Shown piece after piece: positions 46,583 to 52,161 of a DNA stretch of 52,161 bases (positions are counted from its first letter, which is position 1; every line of letters starts with the position of its first letter). Origin of the DNA: Vulcanimicrobiia bacterium (lineage in GTDB: Bacteria > Vulcanimicrobiota > Vulcanimicrobiia > Vulcanimicrobiales > Vulcanimicrobiaceae). The position numbers and the translations under genes are program-made. The stretch covers positions 1-52,161 of the forward strand of contig JAICWY010000011.1 of assembly GCA_025934645.1 (NCBI GenBank), read 5' to 3'. The notes below the pieces were generated by a model. That model worked only from the letters and a program-made list of their open reading frames with translations, did no database searches and had not been told where the DNA came from.

Positions 46583-47755
46583 GTGCAGGTTTTAAAGCGT
46601 CTATCGATTTTGGCGTGCATCGCGTTTCTTGCAGGATGCGGCGCCGGAGCGCATTCGGGCGCAGTACCGAACTTACGCACACCAAACGATTCACTCTCCG
46701 CAATGCCGGGCGATTCGCTTTCCGCAATGCCGGGCGATTCACTTTCAGCCATGCCCGGTGCAAGCCTCGCGTGCGATTGGAACTTCTTGCTGGCCGGCGC
46801 GAATTGCAGCGTTGCGATCAACACGAACGTGCCCGCGGTTTCCGATGCGGCAACGCCGGCGAATCTGCTAAGCGGACTGCACCCCGCCGATATCCAGAAC
46901 GCCTATCATCTCCCGTCTGCGAACGCCGGTGGAACCGTTGCGATCGTCGACGCGAATGACGATCCGAATGCGGAGTCGGATCTTGCGGTGTACCGGACCG
47001 CGTTCGGTTTACCGCCGTGCACGACACTCAACGGCTGCTTCCGCAAAGTCAACCAGAGCGGACAAGCCGGACCCTATCCCGCAGCCAGCTTACCGTGGTC
47101 AACCGAGATCGCCCTGGACGTGGACATGGTCTCCGCAGTGTGTCCGAAGTGCAACATTCTTCTCGTTGAAGCCAATTCCGACTCGTTCGACGATCTGGGC
47201 GCGAGCGTGGACACGGCGGCATCGATGGGCGCCGTTGCGGTTAGCAACAGCTACTACGGTCCCGAATGGTCGGGGGAAACGGGCGAGGATGCGCACTACA
47301 ATCATCCCGGTATCGCGATTACCGTGAGCGCGGGTGACGAAGCCAGTCCCTTCTATCCGGCGGCCTCGCCGTACGTCACGTCGGTCGGAGGCACGTCACT
47401 TTCGAACGGCACGGAAACCGCGTGGCAATACGGCGCACGCGGCTGCAGCCGGTACGAAGCAAAACCGAAGTGGCAAGGCAACACGTCCTGCAAATCCCGC
47501 GCAATCGTGGACGTTGCAGCCGTTGCTGATCCGCAAACAGGCGTGACGATGTACGATTCGACGGCCGGCGGCTGGCTTGTGGCAGGCGGTACGAGCGTCG
47601 GCGCGCCGGTCCTTGCCGCGGCATACGCGCTCTCGGCGAACCCGCAGCCGCCGGCATATTCGTACGATCGCGAAAACGCGTTCAACGACGTCGCGCCTTC
47701 CGGCTACGATCTCGTGACGGGCCTGGGATCGCCGAACGGGGTTTCCGGGCTCTAA
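46583..47755 (+). CDS. Exported S53 (sedolisin) peptidase without a pro-domain
   Basis: 390 residues from GTG at 46583, with GGAGG five bases upstream. VQVLKRLSILACIAFLAGCG is a lipoprotein signal with lipobox LAGC. Three copies of the octapeptide DSLSAMPG (third ends ASL-side) follow at about residues 36-59. The catalytic domain has TEIALDVDMVSAVCPKCNI with E175 and D179, VSAGDEASPFYPAASPYVTS with oxyanion D252, and VAGGTSVGAPVLAA with nucleophile S338, the sedolisin triad Glu-Asp-Ser. The end, FNDVAPSGYDLVTGLGSPNG, is the shortened calcium-site region. Unlike the two sedolisins downstream, it lacks the roughly 180-residue activation pro-domain, so it may fold unaided or be inactive. Acidic-protein digestion outside the cell is the usual role. 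Confidence 0.88.
   Translation: MQVLKRLSILACIAFLAGCGAGAHSGAVPNLRTPNDSLSAMPGDSLSAMPGDSLSAMPGASLACDWNFLLAGANCSVAINTNVPAVSDAATPANLLSGLHPADIQNAYHLPSANAGGTVAIVDANDDPNAESDLAVYRTAFGLPPCTTLNGCFRKVNQSGQAGPYPAASLPWSTEIALDVDMVSAVCPKCNILLVEANSDSFDDLGASVDTAASMGAVAVSNSYYGPEWSGETGEDAHYNHPGIAITVSAGDEASPFYPAASPYVTSVGGTSLSNGTETAWQYGARGCSRYEAKPKWQGNTSCKSRAIVDVAAVADPQTGVTMYDSTAGGWLVAGGTSVGAPVLAAAYALSANPQPPAYSYDRENAFNDVAPSGYDLVTGLGSPNGVSGL
46688..46759 (+). repeat. Three tandem 24-bp in-frame repeats (DSLSAMPG)
   Basis: Units at 46688-46711, 46712-46735 and 46736-46759 encode DSLSAMPG each time. The first two differ at two bases and the third at a few more, mostly at codon third positions, so the peptide is preserved. 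They form the linker between lipobox and catalytic domain. Confidence 0.85.
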
Positions 47756-48063
47756 GCCGGATCCGGCTGGGGGCCCGCGACAGCCTCTTCCAAGGATTCG
47801 TAAATCGGGAAGAGGCCGTCCAGACCGGTCGCCGTGAGCAGCCGGCGAACGAACGCGGATTTTACCGCAAGCACCGCTTGGGGCAAGGATTGCGCCACGC
47901 GGTGTTTTTGCATGACGACCAGCGCGCAGATGAGCGTGCTCGTCACATATTTGGCGGCGGTGAGATCGAGGACGATTTCCCTCTCGGCATACGCCGGCTC
48001 CAGCCGCTCGCGCAGCTCGGCGCGGCGATAGATATCCCACTCACCCGCTAACGATACAACCAT
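47752..48063 (-). CDS. STAS-domain protein (anti-anti-sigma-like)
   Basis: 103 residues: MVVSLAGEWDIYRRAELRER, LEPAYAEREIVLDLTAAKYV, TSTLICALVVMQKHRVAQSL, VLAVKSAFVRRLLTATGLDG and LFPIYESLEEAVAG. This is the full STAS fold of strand-strand-helix repeats. The usual phosphorylation segment 'DLSxVxFIDSSG' reads DLTAAKYVTSTLICA, so a Ser or Thr is available at the expected site but the Asp before it is missing. Such proteins bind anti-sigma kinases, and are dephosphorylated by SpoIIE-type phosphatases such as the one at 4851-5663. Its stop codon overlaps that of the first sedolisin gene tail to tail (CTAA). No kinase partner is in view. Confidence 0.85.
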   Translation of the reverse strand: MVVSLAGEWDIYRRAELRERLEPAYAEREIVLDLTAAKYVTSTLICALVVMQKHRVAQSLPQAVLAVKSAFVRRLLTATGLDGLFPIYESLEEAVAGPQPDPA

Positions 48064-48173
48064 GACATCATCATCCTAGCGAACGGGCCCTCCCCTTCGC
48101 TCTACTCAATTTCCGGTATATCGGCCCTGGTGCGGGCGCCCGTATTGTGGGATGCGAGGAGGAGTCCCACCAT

Positions 48174-50069
48174 ATGAAAAGATTGACCGCCGCGGCGCTC
48201 GCTGTCGGCATCCTAACGGCGTCGTGTTCGGGTCACGGCGGTTCTTCTGCCTTACCGGCCGCTCCAAACGGCGGCGGCACGCCGAGCAGCTTCGGCGCGC
48301 ATTCGACTCGCGCGGCATCCACGGCGGTCAGCATTCCGCTGGGCTGGGCGACCACGGGCACGCAAGCCGTGCCGTTCACCGGCGCGACCGACAACGGCGC
48401 GCTGCCGGCGAATCAGACGCTGACGATCCGCCTGGCATTGCAACTGCGGAACGTCGACCAACTCAAATCGGCGGTCGCCGCGGGACAGATCGTGCCGCGC
48501 GGAACATTCATGAGCACGTATGCGCCGACGTCCGATCAAGTCGCGCAGACGACCACGTATCTGCAGCAGCAAGGTTTCACGAACGTGAAAACCGAGCCGA
48601 ACAACATTCTGGTCAGCGCGACCGGCACGGTGGCGCAGATCGAAAAAGCCTTCGCCACGCAGCTCGAATCCTACACGGCGAACGGGCTGAATCTTTTTTC
48701 GAACACGCAGCCTGCGTACGTGCCCCAAGCGCTCTCCGGTACCGTCATCGCAGTGCTGGGCTTGAACAACGCGCAGCTCGCCGCGCCCGGGCCGAAGAAA
48801 ACGAAAGCCTCTCCCACGCCGGCACCGACGGCAACGCCCGTTCCAACGCCGGCTCCGACGGTAGCGCCGACCGCGGCGCCCACGCCGACACCGACGCCCG
48901 CGCCCGTTGCAGACAGTTGCACGCAAGGCCTCAACGCCGAAGGCATCTGCCCGCGCTTCTACGATCCGGCGACGATGCAGCTGGTGTACGACGCCGCGAA
49001 CGCGCCGACCGGCGCGAATACGAGCGTCGCGATATTCACCGAAGGCGACACGTCCGGCGCGGTGAGCGATTTCCGCTGGAACGAGCAAGTCTACAACTTG
49101 CCGCAGGTTCCGGTGAACGTCGTCCAGGTAGAACCGATGAGTTCCGACACGTCCGGCAACGGCGAATGGACGCTGGACATGACCGCGGTGCAAGGTATGG
49201 CCGCGACGGTCAAGCAGATCGATCTCTACAACTTCGCGTCGCTTTCCGATTCCGATATCGTCACGGCATACAACCGCTGGACGACCGACAATGCGGACCC
49301 GATCGGCAACTCGTCGTTCGGCGGATGCGAAGTCTTCCCGTACCAAGACGGCGCGATGCTCGCAGCCGACGAGATCTTGGTGGAAGCGGCATCGCAAGGA
49401 CAAACGATGTTCGTCTCTACCGGAGACAACGGCGGATACTGCAATAATTTCGTGGACACGAATGGCGCACCGGGCGGCTTGCCCTTTACGGAATGGCCGG
49501 CGGTTTCGCCGTACGTCGTCGCAGTCGGCGGCACGGACCTCTTCAGCAACGCCGACGGTTCGTATCTCGGTGAGAATTCATGGGAAGCCGGCGGCGGCGG
49601 GCTCAGTCAATTCGAGTACTCGCCGTATTGGGAATCGCCCACGCAGCCCGTCGGTACGACCGCGGTCGGATACAGTTATCGCGGCGTTCCGGATATCGCA
49701 ATGGACGCATCGATCGAAACAGGATACCTGGTGTACTCATCGGCGCAAGCCACGAACGGATCGTGCACGCCGTGTATTGAGGCCGGCACCAGTTTAGCGT
49801 CGCCGCTCGCAGCAGGCGCATATGCCCGCATGCAATCCTCGCACGGAAACGCGCTCGGATTCGGCGCGCCGCTCTTCTACAAGATCTACACCGAGAATCC
49901 GAACTCGAGCGAAGAAAGCGCGGGACCGCCGCCTACGTCGCTCGTCGGCGGATTCCACGACGTGCTGTCCGGCACGAACGGCGCGCAATCGGCGCTGCCG
50001 CGCTACGACTACACGACGGGGCTCGGAAGCTTCGACGTCGTCAAGACCAATGCGATCATCGGAAAGTAG
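48174..50069 (+). CDS. Exported pro-kumamolisin-type S53 peptidase (631 aa)
   Basis: Start at ATG 48174 after GAGGAGGAG. The N-terminus MKRLTAAALAVGILTASCSG is a signal peptide, possibly a lipoprotein signal although the lipobox (TASC) is not ideal. The pro-domain spans about 60-200 (LRLALQLRNVDQLKSAVA-type, NNILVSATGTVAQIEKAFAT, PQALSGTVIAVLGLNNAQLA). A Pro/Thr/Ala-rich linker of about 40 residues follows (SPTPAPTATPVPTPAPTVAP). The catalytic domain has GNGEWTLDMTAVQG with E331 and D335, VSTGDNGGYCNNF with D418, SPYVVAVGGTDLF, and CIEAGTSLASPLAAG with S540. The C-terminal calcium site FHDVLSGTNGAQ and YDYTTGLGSFDVV completes it. All catalytic residues are present. The next gene starts 7 bases downstream. 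Confidence 0.95.
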   Translation: MKRLTAAALAVGILTASCSGHGGSSALPAAPNGGGTPSSFGAHSTRAASTAVSIPLGWATTGTQAVPFTGATDNGALPANQTLTIRLALQLRNVDQLKSAVAAGQIVPRGTFMSTYAPTSDQVAQTTTYLQQQGFTNVKTEPNNILVSATGTVAQIEKAFATQLESYTANGLNLFSNTQPAYVPQALSGTVIAVLGLNNAQLAAPGPKKTKASPTPAPTATPVPTPAPTVAPTAAPTPTPTPAPVADSCTQGLNAEGICPRFYDPATMQLVYDAANAPTGANTSVAIFTEGDTSGAVSDFRWNEQVYNLPQVPVNVVQVEPMSSDTSGNGEWTLDMTAVQGMAATVKQIDLYNFASLSDSDIVTAYNRWTTDNADPIGNSSFGGCEVFPYQDGAMLAADEILVEAASQGQTMFVSTGDNGGYCNNFVDTNGAPGGLPFTEWPAVSPYVVAVGGTDLFSNADGSYLGENSWEAGGGGLSQFEYSPYWESPTQPVGTTAVGYSYRGVPDIAMDASIETGYLVYSSAQATNGSCTPCIEAGTSLASPLAAGAYARMQSSHGNALGFGAPLFYKIYTENPNSSEESAGPPPTSLVGGFHDVLSGTNGAQSALPRYDYTTGLGSFDVVKTNAIIGK

Positions 50070-50076
50070 GGATAGC

Positions 50077-51825
50077 ATGAAAAAACTCTCTGCGGTCGCG
50101 TTGGCCGCCGGAATTCTCACCGCATCGTGTTCGGGACACGGAGGGCAGTCGGTACTGCCCTCCACCTCCGGCGCAAAAACCATTGCAATCGCCGCTCCGT
50201 CGGGCTGGGCGGCAACCTCGACGCAAGGCGTCACGGTCGCAAATGCGAGCGACCTCGGCGCAGTTGCTTCGACGCAACCATTAACGGTGCGCGTCGCCCT
50301 GCAGGCGCACAATCTTTCGCAACTCGCGCAAGCGATTGCCGCGGGACAACGTCTTTCCGATGCGACGTTGATGAGCACGTACGCGCCGAGCGCGGCTGAA
50401 GTATCTGCGGTGGTCTCGTATCTGCAAAGCCAAGGCTTCACGAACGTGACGGCCTCGCCGAACAACCTGCTGGTCAGTGCGGACGGCACCGCGGCGATCG
50501 CGCAAAAGGCGTTCAACACGACGCTGGAATCGTTCTCGCTCAGCGGCAAAACCGTGTTCGCGAATACGACGCCGGCGTTCGTTCCCAGTTCGCTCGACGG
50601 CATCGCCGTAGCCGTGCTCGGCTTGAACAACGCAGCCCGCATGGCATCCGGCCCGACGGCGTGCTTCCCGACCGATCCCGCGCCTTCCGGAACGCCGTGC
50701 GTACGCAGCTACGACGCACATGCGATTCAAACATACTACGACGCCGGCAGCACGCCCACGGCTTCTAACACAACGGTCGCGGTAATGGCCGAAGGCAACG
50801 TTTCCCAAACGGTTACGGATCTTGCGTATGCGGAGCAGCAACAAGGTTTGGTGCAGACGCCGGTCACCGTTGTGAAGGTCGGCTTGTCCAGCCCCGATAC
50901 CGCCGGTGTCGGCGAATGGGATCTCGACACGCAGTCGTCCACCGGCATCGCCGGCGGCGCCAAGGCGTTGTATCTGTACGATACGACCTCGCTTACCGAT
51001 TCCGACATCGCGAACGAATACAGCAAATGGGAGTCCGATAATCTCGCGCAGCTTGGCAACTCGTCCTTCGGCGAGTGCGAGTATCAAGCGTATCTCGACG
51101 GCTCCATGCGCGCCGACGATCAAACGATGATGTTCGCAGCCGCGCACGGACAAACGATGTTCGCATCGACCGGCGACACGGGCTCCGCATGCGCGCTCGC
51201 GCCGACGAACGGCGCACCGCTCACCGGTCCGCCGATGGTCGAGTATCCCGCGGCATCGCCGTACATCGTGGGCGTCGGCGGCACGACCGTGCTATCGAAC
51301 AACGATGAAACGTATCTCGGCGAAACCGCGTGGAACGCAGGCGGCGGGGGTTTGAGTCAATTCGAGAACGCAACGGGATGGCAGCAGCCGGTGCAGCTTA
51401 CGACCGGTATTGTCGCCGCCGGCAATCTGCGCGGCTTGCCCGATATCGCCATGGCAGCCGACGCGAATTCCGGCGCGTATCTCGTCTACACGACGCAGCC
51501 GATCCAGTTCATCAACGGCAGTTGTCCATCGCCGTGCAGCGTCGGCGGCACGAGTGAAGCATCGCCGCTGGCAATGGGCGTCTACGCTCGCATGCTGAGT
51601 TCTCACACGACGCTCGGCTTCGCCGGCCCCGTGCTCTATCACAACTACCAAAAATACGAACCGAATGAAACGCTGGTGCAAGGACCGCCGCCGACGGAGA
51701 GCTACGGCGGATTCCACGACATCATTAGCGGCGTCAACGGAACGTACTCAGCCATTCCGGGCTACGACTATACGACGGGCCTGGGAACGTTCGACATCAC
51801 CGGATTGAACAATACGATCCAGTAA
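50077..51825 (+). CDS. Exported pro-kumamolisin-type S53 peptidase (582 aa)
   Basis: ATG at 50077, 7 bases after the previous stop; a longer open frame to 49822 lies inside the previous gene and is rejected. MKKLSAVALAAGILTASCSG is nearly the same signal as its neighbour, so the two are tandem duplicates. The pro-domain (about 50-190) reads PLTVRVALQAHNLSQLAQAI, NNLLVSADGTAAIAQKAFNT and PSSLDGIAVAVLGLNNAARM. There is no long Pro-Thr linker here. Triad: GVGEWDLDTQSSTG with E280 and D284, ASTGDTGSACALAP with D367, and CSVGGTSEASPLAMG with S493. The calcium site is FHDIISGVNGTYS with YDYTTGLGTFDI. A strong terminator begins 24 bases after the stop, so this is the last gene of the cluster. Confidence 0.95.
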   Translation: MKKLSAVALAAGILTASCSGHGGQSVLPSTSGAKTIAIAAPSGWAATSTQGVTVANASDLGAVASTQPLTVRVALQAHNLSQLAQAIAAGQRLSDATLMSTYAPSAAEVSAVVSYLQSQGFTNVTASPNNLLVSADGTAAIAQKAFNTTLESFSLSGKTVFANTTPAFVPSSLDGIAVAVLGLNNAARMASGPTACFPTDPAPSGTPCVRSYDAHAIQTYYDAGSTPTASNTTVAVMAEGNVSQTVTDLAYAEQQQGLVQTPVTVVKVGLSSPDTAGVGEWDLDTQSSTGIAGGAKALYLYDTTSLTDSDIANEYSKWESDNLAQLGNSSFGECEYQAYLDGSMRADDQTMMFAAAHGQTMFASTGDTGSACALAPTNGAPLTGPPMVEYPAASPYIVGVGGTTVLSNNDETYLGETAWNAGGGGLSQFENATGWQQPVQLTTGIVAAGNLRGLPDIAMAADANSGAYLVYTTQPIQFINGSCPSPCSVGGTSEASPLAMGVYARMLSSHTTLGFAGPVLYHNYQKYEPNETLVQGPPPTESYGGFHDIISGVNGTYSAIPGYDYTTGLGTFDITGLNNTIQ

Positions 51826-51849
51826 CAACCCGTCCCGATGCTGCACCCT

Positions 51850-51889
51850 AGGGGCGCCGAGATGGAAGGCGGCGCCCCTTATTTTTTTT
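51850..51889 (+). terminator. Rho-independent terminator after the sedolisin cluster
   Basis: AGGGGCGCC (51850-51858) pairs exactly with GGCGCCCCT (51871-51879) around a 12-base loop, followed by TA and eight T (51882-51889). It lies 24 bases beyond the last sedolisin stop on the plus strand. Confidence 0.92.
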
Positions 51890-51910
51890 GGCCTCGTCAA
51901 ACTCGGCCGT

Positions 51911-52033
51911 GGTTCGACTCGCGCTACGCGCGGCTCACCATGACAGCGGTAATGCTTTGTCCGCGCGTATAAAGGCATGAGCGAGCGTTCAACTTTTTTT
52001 TCGGTCATCCTGAGCCGCGTAGCGGTCGAAGGG
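51911..52033. repeat. Inverted pair of REP-like elements
   Basis: The plus-strand sequence 52004-52033 (beginning GTCATCCTGAGCCGCGTAGC) and the reverse complement of 51911-51944 (beginning GTCATGGTGAGCCGCGCG) are close copies facing each other, about 60 bases apart. Both continue with a TAGCG core and end TCGAA(CC). A weaker third copy may lie near 52085-52120. Sequences of the form GTCATCCTGAGC...GAAGG are common intergenic repeats in several soil phyla. No coding sequence is supported in 51890-52161. Confidence 0.55.
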
Positions 52034-52161
52034 ACGCCCGAGTTATGACGAGGGCCGCGTGGCGGAAGGCCTGGATTAACCGGCCGACGGTCGTCTCGCG
52101 CTACGCCCCGATCGCCATCTCAGCTCACTCTGTCTACGCGCGAGCAAGCGTGGCACGCGGA

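Noticed and set aside
46688-46759. Possible small CRISPR-like array
   Set aside because: The units are directly adjacent without spacers, keep the reading frame and encode a repeated peptide.

Overview
This is a gene-dense, GC-rich bacterial chromosome segment of about 52 kb with few intergenic gaps, many 4-base start/stop overlaps and frequent GTG/TTG starts. It carries housekeeping genes (enolase, ndk, birA-type ligase, acpS, nnr, ligA, uvrA, uvrB, prs, rplY, pth, tRNA-Glu and tRNA-Met) mixed with soil-type accessory functions: secreted sedolisin proteases, a GH38 alpha-mannosidase, an ECF sigma/anti-sigma pair, a chemoreceptor and an EmrAB-type pump. There is no rRNA or marker that fixes the taxon. 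The mix of Gram-negative-style lipoproteins and periplasmic adaptor, DUF5985 proteins and S53 peptidases suggests a diderm soil lineage, possibly Eremiobacterota (WPS-2) or a relative; this is a guess from gene content.

Layout. 1-1853 is the N-terminal two-thirds of a class II UvrA on the minus strand. 1.9-5.9 kb is visibly poorer in GC and holds small membrane proteins, a DUF5069 protein, a possible ABM-fold protein, a Crp/Fnr regulator and a SpoIIE-type phosphatase, ending at tRNA-Glu. 6-9.2 kb has a lipoprotein, tRNA-Met, eno-ndk and, divergently, a biotin ligase. 9.2-12.4 kb is a three-gene operon in which a chemoreceptor appears split into a cytoplasmic-signalling protein and a separate Cache sensor, followed by a DUF3343-like small protein. 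12.5-15 kb has an archaemetzincin facing acpS-nnr. 15-29.4 kb is a long minus-strand run: uvrB, a winged-helix regulator, two DUF5985 proteins, alpha-mannosidase, a HAD hydrolase, two paralogous membrane proteins, uvrA, a VOC protein, ligA, a CPCC protein, a phosphoesterase and a DUF4440 protein. Divergent from uvrB is prs-rplY-pth.

31.7-35.1 kb (minus) is an ECF sigma/anti-sigma/ABC-transporter operon with translational coupling. 35.1-38.2 kb holds a degenerate amino-acid-kinase-fold protein, a Ste24-like M48 protein that has lost its HEXXH zinc site, and a GAF-GGDEF diguanylate cyclase. 38.2-41 kb couples a TPR/ATP-grasp protein to a PLP decarboxylase; it converges on an EmrA/EmrB-type exporter. 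Divergent from the exporter is a MalT-like LuxR regulator, followed by a cluster of three exported S53 (sedolisin) peptidases, with a STAS protein on the opposite strand. The window ends with a strong terminator and an inverted pair of REP-like sequences.

The candidates most worth following up are the split chemoreceptor with a DUF3343-like partner, the ATP-grasp/PLP-decarboxylase pair, the MalT-sedolisin cluster, and the two proteins with recognisable folds but lost catalytic motifs. All family calls come from reading motifs; no database search was run.
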